A model generated the notes under the pieces. It did not search any database, was not told the origin of the DNA, and saw only the letters and a list, made by a program, of their open reading frames with translations. Positions 16,912 to 25,060 of a stretch of 64,000 bases of DNA are shown piece by piece (position 1 is the first letter of the stretch; every line of letters begins with the position of its first letter). The DNA comes from Candidatus Baltobacteraceae bacterium (GTDB lineage Bacteria > Vulcanimicrobiota > Vulcanimicrobiia > Vulcanimicrobiales > Vulcanimicrobiaceae): NCBI GenBank assembly GCA_036488875.1, contig DASXGW010000002.1:289806-353805 (forward strand). The letters run 5' to 3'. Both the position numbers and the translations under genes were made by a program.

Positions 16912-18750
16912 ATGAAGATCCATCGCCAGCTAATTCTGACGGCCTTTGCCGTTTCGGCGGTTTGCGCATTGGCCGCGTGCAGTTCGACAGCCCTTCCCAC
17001 GCTGCGCCAAGGGAGTGCGCCGAATGGACGCCCGGGGCTCCGAGCCGCTGAGCTAGATCGCGTCGCCGTGCGTATCTTCATTCCACACTGGCGTCACCGC
17101 GACGTACGGTCGATGCGCCCGTTCTTCGTCGCGAACGGCACGCGCGGAATCGCGGTGATCGTCTCGGTGCACGGGAGTTCGACGCCGGTCAGCACGACCA
17201 ACGCCGGGGTTGCGGCCGGGTCGTCGCTATGTAAGGCCGTCACCGGTGGGCGGCAATGCACGATTTCCGCGGGGGCACCCCCCGGCAGCGACGACTTCGT
17301 CATCAAGACGTACGACGCGGCGCCGTCCGGCGGCGGTTTCTCCGCTGCGAAACAACTCGCGATCGGTTCCGGTGCGAAGACGATTGCCGCGGGTAAATCC
17401 AACTCGCTCAACGTCACCGTCGGCGGCGTCGTCGCCAAGGCGGCGGTGCATCTCTCGTGGCCGGTCAATCCCGTTATCGATAAAGACATCCAAACGGTGA
17501 CGCTTAGCGCGCTCGATGCCGACGGAAATACCATCATCAACGACGGCTGGTACTCGGCCGCTGGAACCGCAGTCACGATGATGCTTTCGGCGACCAACGG
17601 CAGCGCGGGCATGTTTACCTTTTCTGCGACGAGCGTAGCGTTTGCCGCGCCGACTTCGAAGCTGACCTATGATTCGACGAAGATCACGTCGACGGAGGCG
17701 AAAAACGGCTTTACTTCTTCGATCGGCGCGACGCCCAGTAACGGCGCGATCCCAGGCTCGGCAATCTTCACGCTTTCGAAGCCGACCGTAGTTGCCGAGT
17801 TCCCCGTTAACTACGGCAGTGGGCCGCAAGGCATCATCGTTGGCCCGGACAACGCACTCTGGTTCGCTGAAAACAGCGTCAGCGCCATCGGGCGGATTAG
17901 TACGTCGGCTGCCTCCGGAACGCATCCGAGCGGCTATTCTAATGGGTTGTCGGCAAACGCCCAGCCCGTAGCGCTGGCGTACGCCTCCGACGATCGGAAG
18001 ATTTGGTTCACTGAGTGCGGCTCCGGCAAAATCGGAAACATCGATCCGTCATCGCCGGCTTCTGCGATGAACGAATATCTGTCACCCGGGGGTGCCGGCT
18101 CCGCCCCTTACGGCATCACGTACGGGCCAGACTCGAACATGTGGTTCACCGAACAGTATTCGTTGGACAGCAAGGTCGTCAAGTTCAATGCGAGCGCAAT
18201 CGACGGTGGCATCGGTTCCATGCACGAGTATCCAACGAAGACCTCTAGTTCCAGCCCCGGGTGGATCACGACCGGTCCCGACAAGAACCTTTGGTTTACC
18301 GAACCCGGCGTCGATAAAATCGGCACGATGACCACATCGGGTACCGCCAACGATTTCATGGGACCCCTAGTGACGAATAGCCTCGGTGCCGGTCAGATCG
18401 CGACCGGTCCGGACGGCGCACTTTGGTTTACCGAGGAAAACCCGGGGGGCGGTAGTGCGAGCGCCGGGCATCGCATCGCGCGCGTCACGACCGCCGGTTC
18501 GATTACCCAAGAATATGCGTTCACGAATACGTTTACGGAGCCGGCTGGTATCGTCACCGGACCCGACGGCGCGTTGTGGTTTGCAGAATACTGCAACAAC
18601 GCGATCGGACGGCTCGATCCGAACACCAAAACCCTCGTGGAGTTTTCGCTGCCGAATACCGGCAGCTATCCATGGGGCATCATCAAAGGTCCCGACGGCG
18701 CGTTGTGGTTTACCGAGTATATAGGCAACCGCATCGGAAAGCTTCAGTAA
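16912..18750 (+). CDS. Lipoprotein with Vgb (virginiamycin B lyase)-like beta-propeller
   Basis: This 612-aa protein has a lipoprotein signal MKIHRQLILTAFAVSAVCALAACSS with lipobox LAAC. Residues about 60-290 form an Ig-like or cadherin-like beta region. From about 300 to the end come about seven repeats of the type GPDGALWFTE...NRIGRI, the Vgb propeller signature. Real virginiamycin B lyases are about 300 aa and cytoplasmic. The extra N-terminal domain and lipid anchor point to a surface protein rather than an antibiotic-inactivating enzyme. The ATG at 16912 is used with an upstream TAGGA; an ATG nine bases earlier is possible. Confidence 0.75.
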   Translation: MKIHRQLILTAFAVSAVCALAACSSTALPTLRQGSAPNGRPGLRAAELDRVAVRIFIPHWRHRDVRSMRPFFVANGTRGIAVIVSVHGSSTPVSTTNAGVAAGSSLCKAVTGGRQCTISAGAPPGSDDFVIKTYDAAPSGGGFSAAKQLAIGSGAKTIAAGKSNSLNVTVGGVVAKAAVHLSWPVNPVIDKDIQTVTLSALDADGNTIINDGWYSAAGTAVTMMLSATNGSAGMFTFSATSVAFAAPTSKLTYDSTKITSTEAKNGFTSSIGATPSNGAIPGSAIFTLSKPTVVAEFPVNYGSGPQGIIVGPDNALWFAENSVSAIGRISTSAASGTHPSGYSNGLSANAQPVALAYASDDRKIWFTECGSGKIGNIDPSSPASAMNEYLSPGGAGSAPYGITYGPDSNMWFTEQYSLDSKVVKFNASAIDGGIGSMHEYPTKTSSSSPGWITTGPDKNLWFTEPGVDKIGTMTTSGTANDFMGPLVTNSLGAGQIATGPDGALWFTEENPGGGSASAGHRIARVTTAGSITQEYAFTNTFTEPAGIVTGPDGALWFAEYCNNAIGRLDPNTKTLVEFSLPNTGSYPWGIIKGPDGALWFTEYIGNRIGKLQ

Positions 18751-18773
18751 CTCAAGGGCCGCAAAAAGAAAGC

Positions 18774-18795
18774 GGCGCCCGGTGAACCGAGCGCC
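18774..18795. terminator. Hairpin between convergent genes, probable bidirectional terminator
   Basis: GGCGC-C-CGG and CCG-A-GCGCC pair around a TGAA loop, with one C/A mismatch. On the plus side it is followed by ATTTCTTCTGTCTT, and on the minus side by GCTTTCTTTTT. It lies between the Vgb-like gene and the HU gene, which converge. Confidence 0.65.
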
Positions 18796-18821
18796 ATTTC
18801 TTCTGTCTTAACGCGAACGCT

Positions 18822-19211
18822 TTAGCGGCGGCGCTTCGCGACTTTCTTCTTCGCCGCGGCTTTACGCGCGGGTGCGGCCTTCTTCGCTTTACGCGCCGGC
18901 GCCGATTTCTTCGCTTTACGCGCTCCGCCGCCGCGCTTGGCCATCACGGCTTCTTTGAGAGCCTTCGCAGGCAAGAATTTGAAGACGCGTTTTGCCGGAA
19001 CTTTCACTTGCTCGCCCGTCGCCGGATTGCGTGCCATCCGCGCCGCGCGGTCGCGAACCTTGAACTGTCCGAAGCCCGGAATCTTCACGGGCTCGCCGCT
19101 AACGCAGGCAGCTTGAATGTCCTCGAAGAGCCCATCCACCAGCGTCATGGCGTCTTTGCGCGACAGTTCCAGGCGTTCCATCGCCGAGCGTACCAAATCA
19201 ACCTTGTTCAT
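18822..19211 (-). CDS. hup: HU family DNA-binding protein with lysine/alanine-rich tail
   Basis: This 129-aa protein has a normal HU core in residues 1-90: MNKVDLVRSAMERLELSRKD, the IPGFGQFKVRDRAARMARNPATGE beta-arm with the intercalating-proline region (RNPATG), and FLPAKALKEAV. A tail of about 38 residues follows, made of repeats like KKSAPARKA and ending in basic residues. Such tails occur in mycobacterial HupB and resemble eukaryotic H1 tails. They increase DNA binding in those proteins. The ATG has AAAGGGACGG upstream. It is divergent from aroA and converges on the Vgb-like gene. Confidence 0.95.
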   Translation of the reverse strand: MNKVDLVRSAMERLELSRKDAMTLVDGLFEDIQAACVSGEPVKIPGFGQFKVRDRAARMARNPATGEQVKVPAKRVFKFLPAKALKEAVMAKRGGGARKAKKSAPARKAKKAAPARKAAAKKKVAKRRR

Positions 19212-19359
19212 CCGTCCCTTTCCGTCTGAAGAGCAAAGCAATTGGGAGGTGTCTACCGCTAAAAATCGCGATTTCCTACGCGTGGGGATGCAATTTTCGC
19301 CCAATTTATTGACAATTTCACCGGAGGGATGGACCCTGCCGGGCGGTAACACAGCATCC

Positions 19360-20631
19360 GTGCTCAACGCTGCGACGTTTGCGCCCGGTCCCGTGCGCGG
19401 CACCGTTTCGGTTCCCGGCGACAAGTCGATTTCGCATCGCGCTCTCATCGCCGCGGCAACGATTCCAGAGCCGGTTCGCATCGCCAATCTCAACCCCGGG
19501 CGTGACGTTCGCGCGACGCTGGAGGCGCTTGCCGCACTGGGCACGCGGATCGAACGCGACAACGACGACGTCGTCGTCAGCGGAGCTCGCTTACGCGAGC
19601 CGGCAGCCGACCTCGATTGCATGAACTCCGGATCGACCGCGCGGATGCTCCTGGGAGCCTGTGCCGGCGCGAACGTCCCGGCGCGGTTCGACGGGGATTC
19701 GTCGCTGCGACGGCGCCCGATGGAGCCCGTCGCCGCGCAGCTGCGCGCCTTCGGCGCGAAGATCGCGACGACCGAAGGCCGCATGCCGGTCGAGTTGCAG
19801 GGCAGGCCGCAGATCCAGACGCGCAGCTTCATCTTGCTCTCGCCCTCGGCACAGGTGAAATCCGCACTGCTGTTTGCCGGCGTCTTTGCGAAAACCGCGA
19901 TCGATATTTCCGGCGATCGCGGTTCGCGCGATCATACGGAGCGTCTGCTGCACTATCTCGGAGCCGACGTGACCTGGGACGGACGCAACGTCTCCCTCGG
20001 AACGACGCCGCTTTCGGCCAAGCCGATCGACGTCGCCGGCGACTTCTCGGCCGCCGCCTTCTTCATCACCGCCGCGGCGATCGCTCCCGGGAGCGACGTC
20101 ACGGTATGCGGTACTGGCGTCAATCCCACTCGTACGGGCTTGCTTGACGCGCTGCGCTTAATGGGTGCGTCCATCGAGCTGCGCAACGAACGCACCGTCG
20201 CCGGCGAACCGGTGGCGGACGTCGCCGTACGATACGCGCCGCTGCACGCGATCGGGGTTGGTCCGGAGCTGGCGCTGCGCGCAATCGATGAGATTCCGCT
20301 GCTCGCCGTCGCGGCGGCTTTCGCCGAAGGCGAAACGAGCATTTCGGGTATCCGGGAGCTGCGGACGAAAGAGTCCGATCGCATCGCGACGACACAGGGC
20401 TTACTCTCCGCCGTCGGGGTCGAGACAATCGCCCGGGCCGATGGCTTAACGGTCTGCTGCGGGGCGCGATCGGCGGCCACCGCACCGGTGAGTACGCACG
20501 ACGATCATCGCATCGCCATGGCCGCAGCGGTGCTCGCCTGCGGCGCCGGACCGATTGCCATCGACAGCGACGCGAGCATCGACGTCAGCTTCCCGAACTT
20601 CCTAACCACGCTTGCGGGGGTGCGCGCGTGA
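19360..20631 (+). CDS. aroA: 3-phosphoshikimate 1-carboxyvinyltransferase (EPSP synthase)
   Basis: This 423-aa enzyme catalyses transfer of enolpyruvyl from PEP to shikimate-3-phosphate in chorismate synthesis. Motifs include PGDKSISHRAL with the catalytic lysine, CMNSGSTARML, SLRRRPMEPV, RELRTKESDRI and DHRIAMA. The GTG at 19360 places 13 residues before the GTVSVPGDKS strand, as is usual in the family. The frame also opens at GTG 19282 and ATG 19288, and a TTGACA at 19309-19314 lies between. The longer forms would add residues not typical of EPSP synthase. The 3' end overlaps the next methyltransferase gene by four bases. Confidence 0.93.
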   Translation: MLNAATFAPGPVRGTVSVPGDKSISHRALIAAATIPEPVRIANLNPGRDVRATLEALAALGTRIERDNDDVVVSGARLREPAADLDCMNSGSTARMLLGACAGANVPARFDGDSSLRRRPMEPVAAQLRAFGAKIATTEGRMPVELQGRPQIQTRSFILLSPSAQVKSALLFAGVFAKTAIDISGDRGSRDHTERLLHYLGADVTWDGRNVSLGTTPLSAKPIDVAGDFSAAAFFITAAAIAPGSDVTVCGTGVNPTRTGLLDALRLMGASIELRNERTVAGEPVADVAVRYAPLHAIGVGPELALRAIDEIPLLAVAAAFAEGETSISGIRELRTKESDRIATTQGLLSAVGVETIARADGLTVCCGARSAATAPVSTHDDHRIAMAAAVLACGAGPIAIDSDASIDVSFPNFLTTLAGVRA

Positions 20632-21848
20632 ACGAAATAAGAGCGGTCTATACCGCAGATGAGTTCGAGCGCGAGTCGCGCTACCTCGAGACGATCGTCT
20701 GGGAAGCCATGGGCATCGAGCCGGGGATGAAAGTGCTCTTCTGCGGTTACGGCGAGGAGGCCGGCAGCGAGATCGCCCGCGCGATGGACTCCGGCGCCGA
20801 AGTCACGGTTATCGAACATCGCGACACGGCGATCCACCGCTATGCCAAACTGGGGGCGAAACTGCTGCGCGGCAGCACGTCGGTCATTCCGGCGAAAGAG
20901 AACGCCTTCGACTTAGCGATCGCCTTTCATTACCTGCACGAAATCGATCCCTTTTTTCACGCCCAGGTCACGTCGGAGCTCGCCCGGGTTGGAAAACGCG
21001 TCGCGATCGTCGAGCCCGCTCCGCCCGGCGACGCGCTCGGAAAGCGCATCGCCTTGCTCTATTCGCAGGCCAAACGCGAGCTCGGACAGTTCGAGTATTA
21101 CCAGCCCATTGAGTATTGGAAAAAGCTGCTTCAGGCGGTGAAGGCGGATATTTCACAGCACGTGTTCGCCTTCGCGAAGGTCCCGCCACGCGAGTACCTG
21201 ATCGACACGATCGATCTGCTGCTCAAGACGATGGAGGTCGAGGACGCGCCGAAAAGCTTTATCGACGAGCTTCGTCAAATCGCGCGCCGCTCCGACACGC
21301 AGTTGCTCCCACCGCCGCGGTTCGTCTTAGTCGGCGCGGCGTTAGGCGAGCTTCCCGTGCCGCGCTTCAGCGATCGTCCAACTGCACCCAAACCGTTGCC
21401 GGCTCCGGCAGCGCCGGCGGTCGCTCCCAAAGCGCCGCCGTCGACGGAGCGCCCGGTAACGGCCGAAGCGGGTTACGAGTTTCCGCCGGTCGACGTACCG
21501 TCGCAGCCAACACAGCCAACGCAGTCACCGGCGCCACAGGCGCCCGCGCCGCAAGCGCAGCCTGCGCCCCAACCGCAGCCCGCGCCCTTCGCGCCGGCTT
21601 CGAACGAGCCGCCGCCCGGATTCGTGCCCGGCTTACCCTTTGGCGCGCCGCGCCCCCCCGAAGGCAACGCGCCGCCCGCACAGGCACCAAAGCCGCCACA
21701 AGCCCCCTTTGGAGCGCCGTTTGCCATGCCGGCTCCCGACCCGTTCGGAGCGCCGCCGCAGGGGATACCGCCGTCCTCGACGTGGCAATGGGAACCGCCC
21801 GAAGGCGGCGACGAGGGTGAGACGCCGTTTGGACCCGGCGGCGCTTAA
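20628..21848 (+). CDS. Class I methyltransferase-like protein with long proline-rich tail
   Basis: This protein of 406 aa starts GTGA inside the aroA stop, so it is translationally coupled. Residues 1-250 look like a Rossmann methyltransferase: MKVLFCGYGEEAGSEIAR takes the place of motif I (GxGxG replaced by GYGEEAG), EVTVIEH supplies the acidic residue and LAIAFHYLHEID the motif IV-like block. Residues about 255-406 are almost entirely Pro/Ala/Gln/Gly, with runs such as APQAPAPQAQPAPQPQPAP, and end in acidic EGGDEGETPFGPGGA. The tail is disordered and could mediate protein binding. No partner is known. Its coupling to aroA does not imply a role in the shikimate pathway. Confidence 0.65.
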   Translation: MNEIRAVYTADEFERESRYLETIVWEAMGIEPGMKVLFCGYGEEAGSEIARAMDSGAEVTVIEHRDTAIHRYAKLGAKLLRGSTSVIPAKENAFDLAIAFHYLHEIDPFFHAQVTSELARVGKRVAIVEPAPPGDALGKRIALLYSQAKRELGQFEYYQPIEYWKKLLQAVKADISQHVFAFAKVPPREYLIDTIDLLLKTMEVEDAPKSFIDELRQIARRSDTQLLPPPRFVLVGAALGELPVPRFSDRPTAPKPLPAPAAPAVAPKAPPSTERPVTAEAGYEFPPVDVPSQPTQPTQSPAPQAPAPQAQPAPQPQPAPFAPASNEPPPGFVPGLPFGAPRPPEGNAPPAQAPKPPQAPFGAPFAMPAPDPFGAPPQGIPPSSTWQWEPPEGGDEGETPFGPGGA

Positions 21849-22129
21849 GTCAGCAATCTAACGATACGGACCGCGACGGCGCAGTAGCGCAGCGCAAGGC
21901 CGATCGTCGACACCGATCGACGCGCGCGGTCCATCAGTGGCGCTACCGCCTCGACGTCACGCGTAATGCGCTGCGACACAGCCGCAAGCCGCTGCGGATC
22001 GATCGCGCGGCGCTGCGTTTCTTCGAGGTGCGCGAGCTTGGTCTTCAAGGTGCGTTGCGCGCGCATGAGATTGAGCGCCCCGAGCAGCATCAGCACGAGC
22101 GACGCGACGCAGAACGCGCCCACAATCAC
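21845..22129 (-). CDS. Small membrane protein with coiled-coil stretch
   Basis: This 94-aa protein starts at GTG overlapping the fmdB stop (GTGA). It has an N-terminal membrane segment (VIVGAFCVASLVLMLLGALNLM), then a charged helical region (RTLKTKLAHLEETQRRA) and a C-terminal helix with a mildly hydrophobic end. I do not recognise the family. Its stop overlaps that of the convergent methyltransferase. A longer open frame upstream is the antisense-phase shadow of fmdB and was not used. Confidence 0.6.
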   Translation of the reverse strand: MIVGAFCVASLVLMLLGALNLMRAQRTLKTKLAHLEETQRRAIDPQRLAAVSQRITRDVEAVAPLMDRARRSVSTIGLALRYCAVAVRIVRLLT

Positions 22130-22434
22130 GCGGCCGACTCGCTCTTGCCGCCGCCGGATGACGGTTCGGTTTTCGTCTCGGGCTTCGCTTCGCTTTTGCT
22201 TTCGCTCTTGGAGTCGCTCTTGGAGTCGGTGTTTGTGTCGCTCTTCGTGTCGCTCTTGGGCCGCGAATCCGTGGCGTAAAATCCCGAGCCCTTGAACACG
22301 ATCGGCGCGGGGTTGAACACGCGCGTCATCGCCGCGCCGCACGCCGGACACGGCTGGTCGTGGCTCTCGTTAAACCCGTGACGGACCTCGCGAACCGTCC
22401 CGCATTTCGTGCATTTATAGTCGTACAGAGGCAT
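22126..22434 (-). CDS. FmdB-family zinc ribbon protein with charged low-complexity tail
   Basis: This 102-aa protein opens with the FmdB/CxxC zinc ribbon: MPLYDYKCTKCG, then PCPACGAAMTRVFNPAPIVFKGSGFYATD. Two CxxC pairs would bind zinc. The remaining 35 residues are a repetitive tail of Ser, Lys, Asp, Thr and Glu (KSDTKSDTNTDSKSDSK and so on). FmdB-type proteins are proposed regulators or assembly factors, with no firm role. The ATG used follows 10 bp after a TATACT -10 element, so the transcript would be almost leaderless. An ATG at 22455 lies upstream of that -10 box and is unlikely. Confidence 0.85.
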   Translation of the reverse strand: MPLYDYKCTKCGTVREVRHGFNESHDQPCPACGAAMTRVFNPAPIVFKGSGFYATDSRPKSDTKSDTNTDSKSDSKSESKSEAKPETKTEPSSGGGKSESAA

Positions 22435-22444
22435 CGCAGTAGGA

Positions 22445-22474
22445 AGTATACCCACTCCTAGCAGTCCTGGTCAA
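22445..22474 (-). promoter_or_regulatory. Predicted sigma-70-type promoter of fmdB
   Basis: On the minus strand TTGACC (22474-22469) and TATACT (22450-22445) are separated by 18 bp. The expected start of transcription is near 22438, about 4 nt before the ATG at 22434. That would make the mRNA leaderless or nearly so. Confidence 0.65.
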
Positions 22475-22484
22475 CGACTGCTAG
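22458..22484. promoter_or_regulatory. Inverted repeat over the fmdB promoter -35 box
   Basis: CTAGCAGTC and GACTGCTAG are perfect 9-bp arms around a 9-nt centre that contains the -35 box of the fmdB promoter. The position suggests an operator. It could also act as a terminator for the upstream SRPBCC gene, but no T-run follows on either strand. Confidence 0.5.
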
Positions 22485-22495
22485 AGCTCGTCTGC

Positions 22496-23065
22496 TTAGA
22501 CGTCGCCGAGTGCCGGTTCGTCCCGGCGGTACTCGACCAGGCCTTTAAAGTGAACGAGCGCGTCGTTGAGGGCCGCGTTGAAGCGGCGCCCGTGACGCCA
22601 GCGATCCAGCAGCGCGCCGAGCCGTCCGTGATAGGCCGGATACGAAAAGCGCACGTGCACCTTCGCTCGGGTCGTCTTCCGCTCGATTCGAAAATCGAGC
22701 CGGCGCCGCACGGAATACGCGCCGACCAGCGACAGATGAAAGTTGGCGATGAATGCGTCGACCTCGAAGAGTTGCTCCTCATCCCCGGGCAGGGACGACC
22801 GAACGATCACCTCGCTTCCCAGCTCGATGGGCGCCGCCGGATTGCCCAGGCGGGAGCTACGCAAGAACGACAGCCATACTGGCCACTTTTCGACCGCGCA
22901 GAGCAGCGCGAACGCTTCTTCGGCCGACGTCTCGACGTCGACGCTCGCGCTGAACGACCGCAGTCCGGGCCGCTCGGGCATACCGGTGACAACAGCCATG
23001 TCCAATGCTTCTTGGACACTATCTGTAGGGCCTCCCGACTCAACCGTCCACAACGTATTGTGCAT
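22496..23065 (-). CDS. SRPBCC (START/polyketide-cyclase-like) domain protein
   Basis: This 189-aa protein has the start of an SRPBCC fold at SFSASVDVETSAEEAFALLCAVEKWPVWLSFLRSS, with typical W-P-x-W and the later RRLDFRIERKTTRAKVHVRFSYP strands. The final helix includes DALVHFKGLVEY. Such proteins bind hydrophobic ligands in a deep cavity, or act as cyclases; no ligand can be named. The start lies 2 bp after the end of the M20 hydrolase gene, so the two probably form an operon. An internal ATG at MAVVTGM would trim 22 residues. Confidence 0.75.
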   Translation of the reverse strand: MHNTLWTVESGGPTDSVQEALDMAVVTGMPERPGLRSFSASVDVETSAEEAFALLCAVEKWPVWLSFLRSSRLGNPAAPIELGSEVIVRSSLPGDEEQLFEVDAFIANFHLSLVGAYSVRRRLDFRIERKTTRAKVHVRFSYPAYHGRLGALLDRWRHGRRFNAALNDALVHFKGLVEYRRDEPALGDV

Positions 23066-23067
23066 GG

Positions 23068-24243
23068 TTATACACCAATTCCACCGCTGCCGACCGCCTG
23101 CACGAACGCTACGAGCGTCGCCACCCCCACCGGAAGCGCGGCCTCGTCGATACGAAACTGAGCGCTGTGCCCCGGATGGATAGAACCGGCGGAATCGCTG
23201 CGCACCCCCAAGCGCACGTGCACGCCGGGAACCCGCTGGGCGAAGTACGCGAAATCTTCTCCGCCCATCGTCGGCGGCATTCGCTCCACTCGAAACGTAC
23301 TGTTCGCGCGCATGTACGCCGCAAACGCCTCGGCGAGTGCGACGTCGTTGAGCACCGGCGGATAACCGCGTGCGATGCGCACTTCGGCCGATGCGCCGTA
23401 CGCCGAGGCGACGCCGTCGACGATGCGCCGCACGCGTGCCTCGAGCCCGTTGCGAATCTCCGGATCGAGGGCGCGCAACGTACCGTGCATCTGCACCTCG
23501 TCGGCAATAACGTTGTTTGCGTAGCCGCCGTTGATCGTCCCGATCGTCACCACGACGCTTTTGAGCGGATCCGTTTCACGCGCCGCGATATTCTGCAGCG
23601 CGAGCACGATCGCCGCCGTCGCGGGAATCGCATCGACCGCCGTGTGCGGATACGCACCGTGGCCGCCTCTGCCGCGCACCGTGAGATAGAGTTCGTCGGT
23701 CGACGCGTTGACGGGACCAGGCGTGATGCCCAGCGCTCCCGGTTCGAGGCGGGGATCGACGTGCAACATCGCGATCGCGTCGACGCGCGGGCCGTCCAGC
23801 GCTCCCTCCGCAATCATCGGCTCAGCGCCGCCGGGGCCTTCTTCAGCCGGTTGAAAGATCAGGACGGCGGTACCGTGCAGACGCTCGCGCATTCTCGAAA
23901 GCACCGACGCAGCGCCCAGAAGCATCGCGGTGTGCGCGTCGTGGCCGCAGGCGTGCATCTTTCCGTCGATTTCCGACGCAAAAGGGAGACCCGTTCGCTC
24001 GGTAATCGGAAGCGCGTCCATGTCGGCGCGCAGCGCCGCCACGCGCCCCTCGAGCGCACCGCGCACGATTCCGACGACGCCGGTCTTCGCGAGGCGCCGG
24101 TGCTCGATACCCAGCGCATCGAGCTCGCGCTCGACTAGCGCCGCGGTTTCGTGTACGTCAAAGCCGAGCTCCGGGCGTCGATGGATGCTGCGGCGCAGCT
24201 CCACGACGCGCGCGACCAGCGACTGTTCGGGTTCCACGACCAT
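23068..24243 (-). CDS. M20D-family amidohydrolase (IAA-amino acid / hippurate hydrolase-like)
   Basis: This protein of 391 aa is a metal-dependent amidohydrolase. Metal ligands lie in MHACGHDAHTAMLLG, the conserved EEGPGGAEPMI block holds the catalytic Glu region, and THTEL-like lid blocks are present (GRGGHGAYPHTAVDAI). The family cleaves N-acyl amino acids such as IAA-conjugates, hippurate or N-acetyldiaminopimelate. No signal peptide is apparent with the start MVVEPEQSL. A longer frame reaches 24354 but overlaps the divergent gene. Substrate is not predictable. Confidence 0.88.
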   Translation of the reverse strand: MVVEPEQSLVARVVELRRSIHRRPELGFDVHETAALVERELDALGIEHRRLAKTGVVGIVRGALEGRVAALRADMDALPITERTGLPFASEIDGKMHACGHDAHTAMLLGAASVLSRMRERLHGTAVLIFQPAEEGPGGAEPMIAEGALDGPRVDAIAMLHVDPRLEPGALGITPGPVNASTDELYLTVRGRGGHGAYPHTAVDAIPATAAIVLALQNIAARETDPLKSVVVTIGTINGGYANNVIADEVQMHGTLRALDPEIRNGLEARVRRIVDGVASAYGASAEVRIARGYPPVLNDVALAEAFAAYMRANSTFRVERMPPTMGGEDFAYFAQRVPGVHVRLGVRSDSAGSIHPGHSAQFRIDEAALPVGVATLVAFVQAVGSGGIGV

Positions 24244-24310
24244 GGGCTGCAACTTGGCGAGCGAGGCAGGGAAGCCTCCGCGAGCCGTTTCGCGAAGAGC
24301 TTGCGCAACG

Positions 24311-25060
24311 ATGCTCCCACCCGATATCGCGTTCGCGCTGCTGATCAATCGCACCGCCGAGTACTTTACGGATCACCAGCCTCAATACATGACATACACG
24401 GAGCGGCTGCACCTTACCGCACCGGGCGCCGGACGAAGCCAAGACATCAACCGCTCCGTTTCCGCGCGGGTTGCCGACGATTTCGCCGTGATGAAGGATT
24501 TGCCCAATGGAAGCGAGCGGACCGGCCAAGCATTTCCCTTACTGGCTAGCTTCGATGCATTTTCAGGGTTCGACTACTCGTGGTTCGCGAATCTGAAACG
24601 CATCGATATTAATTTTAAGCTCGGGCGTCCTTGGTACTTTCAGATTCCGCAAGCCGATCCAAGCGTGAACGCAGTCATCGCGTATTTTAGCTACTGGGGC
24701 GTGAGCTATGCCGCCGACTCCACCGAAAGCGCTCTGCACTTGACGATCGTGCCGGCACCCGGCTATAAGTACGCGCTTTATCCTTCCGACATCGTCGAGG
24801 ATCCGCAAACGCAGCTGCCTTCGCATATCGAGATGCGCTCTTCGTCTAGCGACGAGGTGCTGAGCTTCGACTACAAGGTCGTCGACGGGCACTGGGTAAT
24901 GACGCACGCGACGTGGAGCGCGACGGAGCACGCGTTCGTTTACACCAGTAAAGTGATCGCCGACGTCACGTTCGACGACATCGCCTTTCCCGCGCAAGCA
25001 CCCGATCCGCGTCTAGCCGGCACGCCCGCGCCGACGGCGGAGCCGTCGTCGTCACCGTAA
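24311..25060 (+). CDS. Hypothetical protein of unknown family
   Basis: This 249-aa protein begins MLPPDIAFALLINRTAEYF. A weak hydrophobic N-terminus without a clear cleavage site makes export uncertain. The body has PQYMTYTERLHLTAPGAG and FDYSWFANLKRIDINFKLGRPWYFQIP blocks, suggesting an antiparallel beta-rich fold. It ends in a proline/threonine-rich tail (APTAEPSSSP). It converges on and overlaps the next gene by 95 bp. Both share the order TY-strand, charged loop and late beta-block, so a distant relation is possible but not shown. Confidence 0.6.
   Translation: MLPPDIAFALLINRTAEYFTDHQPQYMTYTERLHLTAPGAGRSQDINRSVSARVADDFAVMKDLPNGSERTGQAFPLLASFDAFSGFDYSWFANLKRIDINFKLGRPWYFQIPQADPSVNAVIAYFSYWGVSYAADSTESALHLTIVPAPGYKYALYPSDIVEDPQTQLPSHIEMRSSSSDEVLSFDYKVVDGHWVMTHATWSATEHAFVYTSKVIADVTFDDIAFPAQAPDPRLAGTPAPTAEPSSSP

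Noticed and set aside
16798..18750. Virginiamycin B lyase as an antibiotic-resistance gene
   Set aside because: The protein is a lipoprotein twice the usual length with a large extra domain; only the propeller repeats resemble Vgb.
19117..19359. N-terminal extension of aroA of up to 81 residues
   Set aside because: It overlaps the HU gene on the other strand and has no similarity to EPSP synthases.
21500..21760. Proline-rich region as a collagen-like or CRISPR-like repeat
   Set aside because: It is irregular low-complexity coding sequence without fixed repeat length; no CRISPR array is present anywhere in the window.
22130..22351. 168-residue frame antisense-phase to fmdB
   Set aside because: It is a shadow of fmdB in another frame; only the part from 22129 on codes for a plausible membrane protein.
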